Of a stretch of DNA of 64,000 nt, positions 44,506 to 56,074 are shown one piece after another. The stretch is from Porphyra umbilicalis (Eukaryota > Rhodophyta > Bangiophyceae > Bangiales > Bangiaceae): positions 1-64,000 of the forward strand of contig KV919043.1 of NCBI GenBank assembly GCA_002049455.2. Reading direction: 5' to 3'. The position numbers and the translations under genes were made by a program. The notes beneath the pieces were generated by a model. That model was not told where the DNA came from. It saw nothing but the letters and a program-made list of their open reading frames with translations, and made no database searches. Position 1 is the stretch's first letter; each line of letters begins with the position of its first letter.

Positions 44506-45687
44506 ATGCGTGTTTCGCATCGCGGATAAGCCAAATGTCCTCCTCCCCCACTTCAGCGCTGCTGCTCCTGTTTCCTCCACGTGCGGTGCTGTGACCGCTC
44601 TGCTCCTTCCTCTCCCTACGCCTCTCTCCCTCTGGTACCATTCCACCTACGTCACTTGCTTGTGGCTTTGCTGTCGTGCTCGCCTACCGCCCTCGACCGA
44701 CACCCTGGTGACCCGGCCACCCTGCGTTGCCTGCCCGCGCCCCGCCGGCGCCGCTTTTTGTGCATTGGTACATTTGAGCGGGTTTGGCCCCGCTGGGGGA
44801 CTGCCTCTCGACCTGTGCCCGCTCCGCACGTGCTTCAAGAAGCAGACCATATGGGCCCCGCGGCCAACAACGCGCTCTACCTCACGACTGTTCCGGCCTT
44901 GCCGGCTGTTGCCGATGTCCACACCCGGGAGCTACTCGTCGCCGTCCAGGCGCCCGCGGTCGCTCAAGGGCAACTGGTTGAGGCAGAGCACCTTATTGCC
45001 GCCCAAGATGAGGAACGCTCCCGCAAGTGGTTCCGGCGGGAGCTCGGTACCGTGACGGAAGCTGAGGATGCTGCCGCTGCTAAGCGCACCGCCATCATTG
45101 CGCACCACGTCGGCCTGGCTTCGACCCTTGGCCACGGTGGGCACGGGGGGGGGGGCAACGGCGCACCCGCATGGATGGCCGACGTCATCCAGAATTTGGC
45201 GCAGGTGCAGGCGGGCGTGGCGCAAGTGCAGGCGGGCGTGGCGCAGGTGGAGGCGCGCGTGGCGCAGGTGGAGGCGGTCGTGGAGGCGCGCGCGGCGCAG
45301 CTGCAGGCGGTCGTGGAGGCGCGCGCGGCGCAGCTGCAGGCGGGCCAACGTAGATTGCTGTATCGTCAGGACAACGCCTGCCGCGCGCGCTTCAATCAGA
45401 GCAGGCTCTCTTCAGCGAGTAGTGACGACCTGCCGCTGCGCCCATTTGTGAAGGAGCTGCCGGGGCATGGACAGATGCTGGATGATTTCCAAGGTGTCGT
45501 ACCGGATGTCGCTGTTGGGGACCAACTGCCTCATCCCTTTCCCACGACCAAGAGGCAGGCATTGAGCCTCAACAACCCTGATATTGCCGTCATATGCGCA
45601 TGGATGCACGAGCTGCACGGTCTCGAAGGGCTCACGCTGCGCGAGCGTCGTGCCCGTATGGTTGATGTGCTCCAGTTCTGGCGGTAA
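44506..45687 (+). pseudogene. coiled-coil protein gene, left-arm copy with early stop
   Basis: Compared with the right-arm copy, codon 8 is TAA (44527-44529) instead of CAA, so translation from ATG 44506 stops at once. The next in-frame ATG (44851) would still give 278 residues. These include the acidic/Ala region (RELLVAVQAPAVAQGQLVEA), the coiled-coil repeat (VAQVQAGVAQVEARVAQVEA, about 45203-45350) and the conserved C-terminus (NNPDIAVICAWMHELHGLEG). The copy may therefore be null or make an N-terminally shortened protein. It has the same TATA cluster as the right copy. Confidence 0.55.
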
Positions 45688-46025
45688 GGTGGAGGGGCAG
45701 CGTGTAGGTCTCGTTTTTCTTCTTTTTGAATGGTGTACAGCACGTGTGCTATTGTTTTCTATGCATCCATCGTCCTCGACACCGCCGACGGGGCCACCTA
45801 ACGTGGCCGCCTCGACGTCGGCCCCCTCGTGCACCCCCGCCCTCGCCGCGGCCTCCGTCGCCGCCGCCATCGTTGGCGACACCTAGACCTCCGCCGCCAA
45901 TACGGCTTCACTGCCGCCCGTTCCCTCCACCCGCCCCCAACGCGGTCGCCGCCGCCCGTTCCCACTCCTCCCCCACCGCAAGCGCCGCTTATGTGCCCCA
46001 ACATGCGCTGCGACGTACCACGGGG

Positions 46026-48218
46026 ATGGTCGACCCCCCGCGTCGGCCGCCCACGCGACCACCCTCCCCCCCGGCCGCCCTCAAGGCGCAGCGCAAGGCG
46101 CTGGAGCGGCTGCGCGTCGAGGTGAATGGCGTCCGGGGGGGGCTGCGCGGGAGCGGGTGCTGCGGCTGCCGCTGGGGGGGTGGACGAGCCGCCCGCGGCG
46201 TCCCCGGGGGGGGAATCCGCCGCCAGTGGCGGGGCGGTGGGTGGCGGCAGGCCCGCCGGTGTCGGGGCGCCGTCGCCGTCGCCGGACGACGCGGCGGCCG
46301 GAACGGTGACGTTCGGGTATGGGGAGCTCCTCGGCCGCCTCCGCGAGTGCGTGTCAGAGGCTGCTGAGGCCCGGCTGGTCGACTACGAGACGGAGGTGTC
46401 TCGCGCCGCCGCCGCCCGCGGGCTGTCCGGCTGGTCCTACACAGCCTTTTTCGCCACCGTCGAGGCCCTGGCGTTTGTGTACGGGCAGCAGGCGCGGCCT
46501 GACTTGGCCCTCCGGCGGTAAGAAGAACTCGCCACCCTCGCCGCGGAGCGGGACAAGCGGGGCACCCTAGGTCTTGGCGGCCGCGACGCGGGCGACGACG
46601 CCGCCCACGGGGTGGTGGACCCGCTGGCCAAGGGCGGCCGCGCCCGGCTGGTCGCCGGCCGCATTGCCGAGCTGGACTTCCGCACCTACACATTCGCGCG
46701 GCAGACGACCCTGCTGCTGGCCGAGCGCAAGTACGCCGAGGTGGCCGAGCGGGGGCTCAAATTCATCACCACCGTCAGCCGGCGGGCGTCACAAGAGATT
46801 GCGGGGGGGTGCTGGAGCGGGGGACGGCCGAGGGGGGGCGGCTGGGGTTCTACAGCGATTCCTCGCCCTTTGCCTTTGGAGGGAGGGAGGGAGGGGGCAG
46901 CAACGGCGGCGGCGGCAGAGGTGATGGTGGTGGAGGTGGAGGAGGTGGTGGTGGTGGGGGCGGCGACGGCGGCGGGGGCGGCGGCGGCGGCGGCGGCAGG
47001 GGGGATGATTTTTAAGGTGGGGGTGGCGGCGGCGGCGGCAATGGCCCTGTTGTCGTTGGTGGGAGCGGCGCTGACAATGGCGCGCTGGCGTCGCACCACA
47101 GCGATGACAGTGGCGGTAGCGGTGGTAGCGGTGGCAGCAACGACGGTATCATCTACCCCAAGTCGGCCAGTGACGACGAGGGACCGGGCGGGGTGGGCAG
47201 TACGGCTGCGGAATGGGAACCTCGTCGAGGACGAGCGCCTGCTGTCGACCCAGTGCTCCCGCTTCTTTGCCGACCACGATTGGGATCAGCTGCACCAGCG
47301 GCGGCGGGTGGAGCTAGGGAGCGCGAGAAGGCGCTCCACCGGGTGCAAGAGTGCCTCGTGTCGTGCCTAGCCATGTCATGATGAACCGCCGCTCGTGGAG
47401 GCTGGTCACGGACGGCGACCGCGCGCCGGCCAGCAGCGAGGGGGTGGCCGCCGGCGGGGGGGGGGGGGGGCGCCGCTTTCCCCGTGCGAGCGGCGGGGCC
47501 GGCGGAGGCGGCGGCGGCGCTGCCGCGGCTGCCGCCGCTGCCGCCGCTGCCGCCGCTGCCGCGGCTGCCGCCGGCGCCACCGGCGCCGCCGGCGCCGTGT
47601 CTGCACCCGGGGGCGGCCTCGCCTTGGACGGCCCCGCTGGCGGCAGCGCCGACAGTGTCGGCAGCGTCGATGGCGACGGCGGGGCGGCGGCGGCCGGCGC
47701 GTCCACGGCGGCCGGCGGGGCCCTGCTGGCCACCAGCATGGAGGTGGCCAAGGCAGCCGACGCGGGCGAGGCGCTCCCCCGCCTGGCCGAGTCAGACGAC
47801 GAGGACCCCGCCACGGCGGCGGTGGACGTGCCCACCGACACCTGCAACGCCGCCCGCTGGGCGGCCGGCGCGGCAGCGGCGGCGGCGCAGCTGCCGCGGG
47901 TGACAATGTACCGGCTGGAAAAGCTATTTTGGGTGGCCGTCGCTCGCGGGTCACCCGTGTGGCTCGAAGGCGACGCCGCCGAGGCGACGGTGCTCGTCGA
48001 GAGCGACATCCCGACGGTCATCCACCTCTACTTGGTGATGCTAGAGCTCCGCGCATCCCCCGAGCTCCGCGCCGCCGGCGGCTCTGCTGCCGCGTCGCCA
48101 CAGACGACCGACGGGGGGGTGCGGGCGCGTCGAGCGAGGCGATTGTGTCGGCCGTGGCGCGGGCGTGGGCGGCCGACCGCTCCGCGGGCGGCGGCGGCGA
48201 CGCGGCCGCCGCCGTCGC
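46026..48218 (+). pseudogene. TRAPPC10/Trs130-like gene, left-arm copy, truncated
   Basis: The segment codes RLRVEVNGVRGG, then YGELLGRLRECVSEAAEARL, GWSYTAFFATVEALAFVYGQ and, after the TAA at 46519-46521, EELATLAAERD ... AELDFRTYTFARQTTLLLAE. This order matches the middle of TRAPPC10 proteins (LR.LL...F...L..FE.....L.E, GWSF..YF...E.LAF, YDEL, LRSYLFSRQ). A 7-G run (46803-46809; 8 in the right arm) and a frame change near 46130 further break it. The palindrome boundary at 48218 removes the C-terminal half, so this copy cannot make a full TRAPPII subunit. Confidence 0.7.
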
Positions 48219-49978
48219 ATCCCTGTAGACGTCGGATAGGGCACTCGTTGCCTGATGGCGCGGATCGATACTATGGAGAAGAGTGGAACTGCAAATATTG
48301 CAACCTCCACTTTCACAGTAGCCCCCCTGGATTGTGCGTGTTTTGAGCTCAAACTGCGAGAATTGAGCTTCGGATGCCTCAGACAAGGTATATTTCCTGG
48401 ATCTGGGAGAACTTGAGCAGCCTTGAAGGACTTGGCATACAATGTCGACCACAGCAGGCTCGTGACAGCCGGCCTAGCGAGCGGCTCCTCGCTGTAGTCG
48501 GCCAGTCACTGGCTGCCCCATGTGCATGTGGTAGACAGTGGCCGGCAGGAGGGCGCCGCGGGCGCCGCTTTCCGGCTTGCACCGTCTTTGGTGCGACTGC
48601 TGCCCCGCCAAGGCGGAAGCGGCAACACTCGGCGGCGACGCCACGTACGGCGGCGGCGCGCGCAATGGCAAGTGACGCCCCGCCCCGCGGCCGACGGGCG
48701 TCGCCACCGCCGGCGCCATGTCGCCGCCGCCCGTCATGCTCTTTACGGGCGGCCGCCGCGCGCGGTACCCGTGGCGGATGCAGCCGTCGGCATGGAGCAG
48801 AGGGGCGGCGGCATTGCGCGTGACCTCACGGTGGGTGTGGCAGGGGACATGGTGCGGTGTTGTGTCGGGGACCTGGATGTTGCGAGCCGCACGGTGACGA
48901 CAAAGGCGCTGGTGGCGGCAGTCCGCGGCGACGCCTGTTACGCCAGTGGCGGGCGCCACGGGTGCTGGAGGCCACCTCCGACAATGACCAGAGGGGCAGC
49001 GGCGTCGCGCGCGCTATCGTTGTTGGTGGGGGGCGTGTATCGTGCGGGAAGGCCTTAGGAACGGTGACGCGACGCGCGGAGTGATGGCGGCTAAGGTGGG
49101 GGCGGCGGCGTTCAGCAGCGACGCTGGTTACGGCCGCGGCGCGTACAACGGCAAGAGCCGTGCGGCCCGTTGGCCGGTGGTAGTCGCCGCTGTCACCGTC
49201 TCGCCGCCGCAACCATTACCGCTGTAGACGGGCGGCCGCCTCGAGCGGCGCCGGTGGCGGGCGCCGCCGACGTTGTGGAAATAGCTGGCGGCGGCGGCGC
49301 TTGCGCGGTGGCGGTCCTCAGGGGCGAGGACGTTGTGCAGAGGTTGGGGTACCAGGACACCGCGCGCGGCCCGCAGACGGGCAGTGCAGGGGCGGCAGCA
49401 ATCAGTGGTGTTGCTGGTCGTACCGCTGCCACTCCCCACACCGTGGACGGTTGGCCGCCGCTCTCCCGCTCTGTTGGAAGGAGCTGCCGCCGTTGTCTCG
49501 CACTACAGAGACATGCAGCCTCCGGAGGCGGCGCTGGTGGCAGACGCGGATGCCTTCAATCTGAAGACGAGCGGCTGCGGGGCCTGCGCGGTCTTGATGC
49601 GGCAGGGGTGGAAAGGGGTGCGGGGGGACGGGGGGCGGACCGGGACGCGGCGCCCGGGGTCGTGGCGGGACGTCGTGGGTGGAGACAGTCGGTAGCGACG
49701 CCAGATGCGCCCGCGGCAGCGGGCGCGCCACCGCGCGGTTTGCGGCGGTCTCGACCACCGCTGATACGCCACCTTGCACGACACCGAAGGCGAGCGCGTG
49801 CTGTTGGCAGCGCAGGTGACGGGCGCTGCCGACATCAGGGCGAGGACGGGGGGCGGCCGCGCGTTCCCGACGCGTGTGCGTGGGGGGAGGGGGGGAAAGT
49901 GAAGTCATTGAATTCTGGAGAGTGCTTGCTTCGGGTTGTGCAAGCTGGAGAGAGAAATACCAGCCGCCAAACGGAGCT
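48219..49978. other. palindrome spacer, no supported gene
   Basis: GC-rich sequence downstream of the left arm. Recurrent words (gggcggccgcc, gtggcggcag) suggest a decayed long-unit repeat similar in style to 42180-43140. Frames 48522-49058 and 49170-50108 (plus) are interrupted by stops between units and have no recognisable domain. Confidence 0.35.
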
Positions 49979-50395
49979 CCCTACGGGGCAGTCGCGCCTG
50001 GGGGATCGTTTGCCCTCTCTCAGAGAATCCCCCGCAAGTCTCCCCGTACAGCGGCGCCCTCACCACTCTTATGCCCTGGACGGGAGAGCAGGCGCATGTA
50101 GTTGCTAGGGAATAAAAAGCCTGGAAAGAGTGTCAGACAGTCCGTCTGAGCTGCCCGCACAGCGGTCGTCCGGGAACGGTCGTTTGGCCACTTTCGGAGC
50201 GTCCCCCCCCAGGGTGTCCTCAAAAGCGCCTGGAGCCCCTTTCGATGATGGGTGATGGAAAAAGCGTACACATGGTCGCTGGGACTTGCGGAAGCTAACA
50301 ACGGCAACAAAGAGCCTAAGAGAGCACCCCGCACAGCGGTCGCCCGGGGGGGGTCGTTTGGCCACTTTCGAAGAACCCCCCCCCGGGGTTCCGCG
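49979..50395. repeat. three degenerate direct repeats, period about 175 bp
   Basis: Conserved core gcacagcggtcg(t/c)ccggg ... ggtcgtttggccactttcg at 50157-50202 and 50331-50370, each followed by a C run. A more diverged unit starts near 49980 (ggggcagtcgcgcctggggg, tcgtttgccc). Function unknown. Confidence 0.6.
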
Positions 50396-50733
50396 GCCGC
50401 GCGGCGCGGGAGCCCCCCCCCCGGCCGCCTGTCACGGCAGGCAGCCGCGCGCGGCGGCCGCAGCGGCGGCCAGCTGGCGGCGTGTCACGGCGCGGGCGGC
50501 GCCTAGGGGGAGACAACAGTTGGAGCGGGCAAAGAAAAAAACACGCCGCGCCGCCCGCTCGCGCTTGCGCACCGGCGCGCGGGCGGGGCACGCCGCCGAC
50601 GCGGCGAGCGAGGGCAACAACGTGCTGTGTGGCCCCCTCCTTCTCCTTCCTGCCAACCCTTACCCCCCCCCCCCACTGAATCCCCTACCCACCCTGCCCT
50701 CACCTCCCCTCCCCCCCCCCCCCCCCCCCCCTC

Positions 50734-51352
50734 TCAGGGCTCAAAGAGGGAGTCAGACGTGAAGACTGCCGGCAGCGGCGTCAGCGTGTCCGGCAGCAGC
50801 CGCCGCCCCGCGAGCGTCGCCGCCAACGACGATAGCGCCGGCGGCAGCACCCCACGCACCGCCACCACCTCCCCCGCGGGAGGACCGTGACGGCGGCGGC
50901 GGCGTGCGCCACCTCCACCCACCCCGCCGGCACGACGCGGCCGGCCACGTCCAGCAGCCGCAGGCGGGGGAGGCGCAGCCGCCCGGCGGACCGGGGGAGC
51001 GCCGCCACCGCCACCACCGCGGGCGCGTGGTCGACAACGACGAGCGTGCCGCGGGTGCGGCCGACGAGGAGCCAGTCGGCGCCGTCGGCAGTGCCGCCGC
51101 CACCGCAGCCGCCGCTGCCGCCGGCGGGGAGGACGTTGTAGTGGAGGAGCTCGGGGCCGCCGGCGCCGGGCAGCCCATACGGCGTGACGGGGAGGTTGGA
51201 CACGCGGTAGCGGAGGATGACGGGCACGCCCGCCATGGCCACTGGGCCGGGGATGGAGGCGGCGGTGGGCCATCGGGGGGGGGCGGGGGGGGGGGGGAAC
51301 CCCGCCGCCCCCGCCAGCCTTGCCGCCGCTGCCGCCGGCAGGGGCGGCCGCG

Positions 51353-51396
<44 letters not shown>

Positions 51397-54300
51397 CGCC
51401 GGTCCGCCGGTCGCGCTGGGTGGGGCGCCCCCCCACCCCCCCTCCCCCCAGTTGCGGCCGCCGCCGCCCCCACCGCCACCGCCTCGATGCGGTACCGCCG
51501 CCGCTGCAATCGCAGCCGCTCCACGTTGAGCAGCCGGTGCACCACCGACGGCCCGTCCACGCCCGCCACCGCCAGATCCACCGCCAGGACGGCGGTGGCG
51601 TCGTCTGGGGGCTCGCGCCTGCCCTCCCGCCACCGCCACTCGCCGTCGGCATCCGCGTCGAGGAGGTGGGGGGGGGGGGGGGGAGAGGGGGGGGGGCGCC
51701 ACCGTGGCCGGTGGCTCCCCGCCGGCCGCCGCGCCGTCGCTGCCGTCTGCGGCCGCGGCGGCCAGCGTGTCGCCGCCGCCGTCGCGGCCAGCGGCGGCAG
51801 CGGCGGCGGCGCGCCGCCACGACGCTTCGGGGGTGCCGAGCACCACCACGCTGCTGCCGCCCGCCGGGGCGCCCAGGTACCGCCCCCCGCGCCGCAGCAG
51901 CAGCTCCCCCGACCGCTTGGACGCCGGCCCGTCGGCGTCGCCGCCGCCGCCGCCGCCGCCGACACCGCCGCCGCCACCGCCACCACCGCCGCCGCCGCCA
52001 CTGTCCATGCCGCCGCAACCGCCGCCGCCGCCGCCGACGTTGCCCGCCGACAGGTCCACCTCGGACGTCGGCGGCGGCGCCGACAGGTCAATCAGCTTCG
52101 AGCCGCCGAAAGAGCGCGACGTGTGGTGCGACACGTGCAGCTGCCCCCGGCCGTCATCCTCCTCGTCGCCGCTGCCTCCGGCCGACGGGGCGCCGCTGCC
52201 GGCCGCGTCCGAGACGGACGAGCCGGGTGGGAGGACGCTATTGGCGTGCCTGCCATTCGCCCCGCCTCCGCACCCGCTCCCGCCATTAGCGGCGGCGGCA
52301 GAGGCGGCGGCGGCGACGCGGCGGCGCGCGAGCCGGCGGGGGAGTGCCCCCCCACCCCGCCATACCACCCGGGGAGGAGGTGACGGCCGACGCGGCCGCC
52401 ACGGACCCCCCCCGCCCCCCCCCCCGTCGGAGCCATAGGCGCCCAGGCCGTCGGCCGAGTCGCCCGCCTCCTTTTCCCCCAGAAGCCCGTCGGCCAACGA
52501 GCCTGGCCGCGGCTGCGCCGCGCTCCGGCGGCGGTAGACGGGAAAGAGGGTGGCGCCCGGCGGGCGGTCGCCCCCCCCCCCCCCCCACCACCAGAAACGC
52601 CCACGGCGCCCCCCCCACCTACCCCCCGGCGGCGGCCGCCGCCTGGCCCTCCCCCGCCGGCGGGCCGGCGGCGCCCAGCCCCCCCCCCCCCCCCCCCCCC
52701 CCCCCCCGCTTGTGCGAAAGCCCCAGGCCGAGCGACAACCCCCTGTCGGCCACCCCGTCGGCGGCGTGCACCGGCGGCCGCCGCAGCCGCACGTCCAGGG
52801 TGGCTACAAGTATCCCCGCCGGCGCCAGCCGCGCCAGGAGCAGCGTCCCCGCGGCTTTCGCGTCGGCAGACCCCGGCGCCGCGACCGCGTCGAGCCACGG
52901 CGGCAGCTGCAGCCGCCGGCACCGCACCGTCGCGCCGGCCGCGCCGCCGCCGCAGGCGCGGACCGCCACCACAACCGCCCCGGCGTCGGCGTCGGCGGGG
53001 ACGCCCGCCGCCAGCCGCTCCACCCGCGCGTACACGTCGAGGGCGGGGTGGAGGGCAATGATCGCCGCCGCGCCACACACGTACCGCCGGGGGAGGGCGG
53101 GGAGTGCCGGCGATGCTCCACGTCCTGCCGCCCGTACGGGAGGTGCAAAAGCGGCGCCGGCGTCGACAGCGCCACCGCCGCCGTCCCTGGCCGCGGAGCG
53201 ACGATAAAGGCCGGGAAGGGGCGCGTCGTTGCCGCCGCCGCCGCCGCCACGGCCGTTGCCGCCGCCGCCGCAGCCGCCGACGAGGCCGACGACGAGCGGC
53301 TGGCGCGGATGCTGGCCGGCGCGGGCGGCATGACCGGCTCGGGAGCGGCCTGCACAATCTTGAGGTTCCCGAGGAAGAGGGCCACCAGCGCCACGTCCAG
53401 GCGCCCCGACCGGGGGAGGGCGCTGGTTCGGACGCGCACGCGGGTGGTCCCCGCCGCCACGTCCACGGGGCCGTCGCTGAACAGCTGCACAGGCCGTGGC
53501 AGGGGGGGAGGTGAACTGCGCGTCCACCGCCGCCCCGTCGGCGGCGGCGACAGCGGCGGCCGCGTCGCCGCCGCCGCTCGCGGAGCGGTCGGCCGCCCAC
53601 GCCCGCGCCACGGCCGACACAATCGCCTCGCTCGACGCGCCCGCACCCCCCCGTCGGTCGTCTGTGGCGACGCGGCGGCAGAGCCGCCGGCGGCGCGGAG
53701 CTCGGGGGATGCGCGGAGCTCTAGCATCACCAAGTAGAGGTGGATGACCGTCGGGATGTCGCTCTCGACGAGCACCGTCGCCTCGGCGGCGTCGCCTTCG
53801 AGCCACACGGGTGACCCGCGGGCGACGGCCACCCAAAATAGCTTTTCCAGCCGGTACATTGTCACCCGCGGCAGCTGCGCCGCCGCCGCTGCCGCGCCGG
53901 CCGCCCAGCGGGCGGCGTTGCAGGTGTCGGTGGGCACGTCCACCGCCGCCGTGGCGGGGTCCTCGTCGTCTGACTCGGCCAGGCGGGGGAGCGCCTCGCC
54001 CGCGTCGGCTGCCTTGGCCACCTCCATGCTGGTGGTCAGCAGGGCCCCGCCGGCCGCCGTGGACGCGCCGGCCGCCGCCGCCCCGCCGTCGCCATCGACG
54101 CTGCCGACACTGTCGGCGCTGCCGCCAGCGGGGCCGTCCAAGGCGAGGCCGCCCCCGGGTGCAGACACGGCGCCGGCGGCGCCGGTGGCGCCGGCGGCAG
54201 CCGCGGCAGCGGCGGCAGCGGCGGCAGCGGCGGCAGCCGCGGCAGCGCCGCCGCCGCCTCCGCCGGCCCCGCCGCTCGCACGGGGAAAGCGGCGCCCCCC

Positions 54301-55736
54301 CCCCCCCCCGCCGGCGGCCACCCCTCGCTGCTGGCCGGCGCGCGGTCGCCGTCCGTGACCAGCCTCCACGAGCGGCGGTTCATCATGACATGGCTAGGCA
54401 CGACACGAGGCACTCTTGCACCCGGTGGAGCGCCTTCTCGCGCTCCCTAGCTCCACCCGCCGCCGCTGGTGCAGCTGATCCCAATCGTGGTCGGCAAAGA
54501 AGCGGGAGCACTGGGTCGACAGCAGGCGCTCGTCCTCGACGAGGTTCCCATTCCGCAGCCGTACTGCCCACCCCGCCCGGTCCCTCGTCGTCACTGGCCG
54601 ACTTGGGGTAGATGATACCGTCGTTGCTGCCACCGCTACCACCGCTACCGCCACTGTCATCGCTGTGGTGCGACGCCAGCGCGCCATTGTCAGCGCCGCT
54701 CCCACCAACGACAACAGGGCCATTGCCGCCGCCGCCGCCACCCCCACCTTAAAAATCATCCCCCTGCCGCCGCCGCCGCCGCCGCCCCCGCCGCCGTCGC
54801 CGCCCCCACCACCACCACCTCCTCCACCTCCACCACCATCACCTCTGCCGCCGCCGCCGTTGCTGCCCCCTCCCTCCCTCCCTCCAAAGGCAAAGGGCGA
54901 GGAATCGCTGTAGAACCCCAGCCGCCCCCCCTCGGCCGTCCCCCGCTCCAGCACCCCCCCCGCAATCTCTTGTGACGCCCGCCGGCTGACGGTGGTGATG
55001 AATTTGAGCCCCCGCTCGGCCACCTCGGCGTACTTGCGCTCGGCCAGCAGCAGGGTCGTCTGCCGCGCGAATGTGTAGGTGCGGAAGTCCAGCTCGGCAA
55101 TGCGGCCGGCGACCAGCCGGGCGCGGCCGCCCTTGGCCAGCGGGTCCACCACCCCGTGGGCGGCGTCGTCGCCCGCGTCGCGGCCGCCAAAACCTAGGGT
55201 GCCCCGCTTGTCCCGCTCCGCGGCGAGGGTGGCGAGTTCTTCTTACCGCCGGAGGGCCAAGTCAGGCCGCGCCTGCTGCCCGTACACAAACGCCAGGGCC
55301 TCGACGGTGGCGAAAAAGGCTGTGTAGGACCAGCCGGACAGCCCGCGGGCGGCGGCGGCGCGAGACACCTCCGTCTCGTAGTCGACCAGCCGGGCCTCAG
55401 CAGCCTCTGACACGCACTCGCGGAGGCGGCCGAGGAGCTCCCCATACCCGAACGTCACCGTTCCGGCCGCCGCGTCGTCCGGCGACGGCGACGGCGCCCC
55501 GACACCGGCGGGCCTGCCGCCACCCACCGCCCCGCCACTGGCGGCGGATTCCCCCCCCGGGGACGCCGCGGGCGGCTCGTCCACCCCCCCCAGCGGCAGC
55601 CGCAGCACCCGCTCCCGCGCAGCCCCCCCCCGGACGCCATTCACCTCGACGCGCAGCCGCTCCAGCGCCTTGCGCTGCGCCTTGAGGGCGGCCGGGGGGA
55701 GGGTGGTCGCGTGGGCGGCCGACGCGGGGGGTCGAC
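50734..55736 (-). CDS. TRAPPC10: TRAPPC10/Trs130-like subunit of the TRAPPII complex (right-arm, full-length copy)
   Basis: TRAPPC10 is a large TRAPPII subunit acting at the Golgi in Rab activation and vesicle tethering. In order on the minus strand: KALERLRVEVNGVRG and RERVLRLPLGG (about 55640-55560), YGELLGRLRECV, GWSYTAFFATVEALAFVYGQ, EELATLAAERD, AELDFRTYTFARQTTLLLAE (about 55090) and ECSR/WDQLHQ-type helical parts. After an Ala/Gly linker come MYRLEKLFWVAVARGSP, then VQLFSDGPVDVAAGTTRVRV and GRLDVALVALFLGNLKIVQA (C-terminal beta-sandwich), VPVILRYRVSNLPVTPYGLP and DWLLVGRTRGTLVVVD, ending SLFEP at 50734. These match the family in sequence and order. The start is uncertain and the usual first 130 or so residues were not found. 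A TAA replaces the conserved Tyr of the YDEL motif (55243-55245), and several frame changes lie in G/C runs, so integrity is unproven. Confidence 0.75.
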
Positions 55737-56074
55737 CATCCCCGTGGTACGTCGCAGCGCATGTTGGGGCACATAAGCGGCGCTTGCGGTGGGGGAGGAG
55801 TGGGAACGGGCGGCGGCGACCGCGTTGGGGCGGGTGGAGGGAACGGGCGGCAGTGAAGCCGTATTGGCGGCGGAGGTCTAGGTGTCGCCAACGATGGCGG
55901 CGGCGACGGAGGCCGCGGCGAGGGCGGGGGTGCACGAGGGGCCGACGTCGAGGCGGCCACGTTAGGTGGCCCCGTCGGCGGTGTCGAGGACGATGGATGC
56001 ATAGAAAACAATAGCACACGTGCTGTACACCATTCAAAAGAAGAAAAACGAGACCTACACGCTGCCCCTCCACC

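Larger units (their letters stand above)
44078..48218. repeat. left arm of a large inverted repeat (4.1 kb)
   Basis: This segment is almost identical to the reverse complement of 53547-57684. Differences seen are a few substitutions (for example 44503-44511 and the 44527 codon) and homopolymer lengths. The outer border is gggtggcgcactttg; the inner border lies in gcggccgccgccgtcgc. It carries a coiled-coil protein gene and the 5' half of the TRAPPC10-like gene, both pointing inwards. Confidence 0.95.

Noticed and set aside
44429..45055. 208-codon plus frame starting at the first ATG after the TATA cluster (mirror at 56707-57333)
   Set aside because: It overlaps the coiled-coil gene in another phase and shows no domain; kept only as a caveat about the start codon.
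52092..53600. Gly/Arg-rich minus frames in the TRAPPC10-like gene other than the domain-bearing ones
   Set aside because: They lie in the same region as recognisable TRAPPC10 beta-sandwich segments in another frame.
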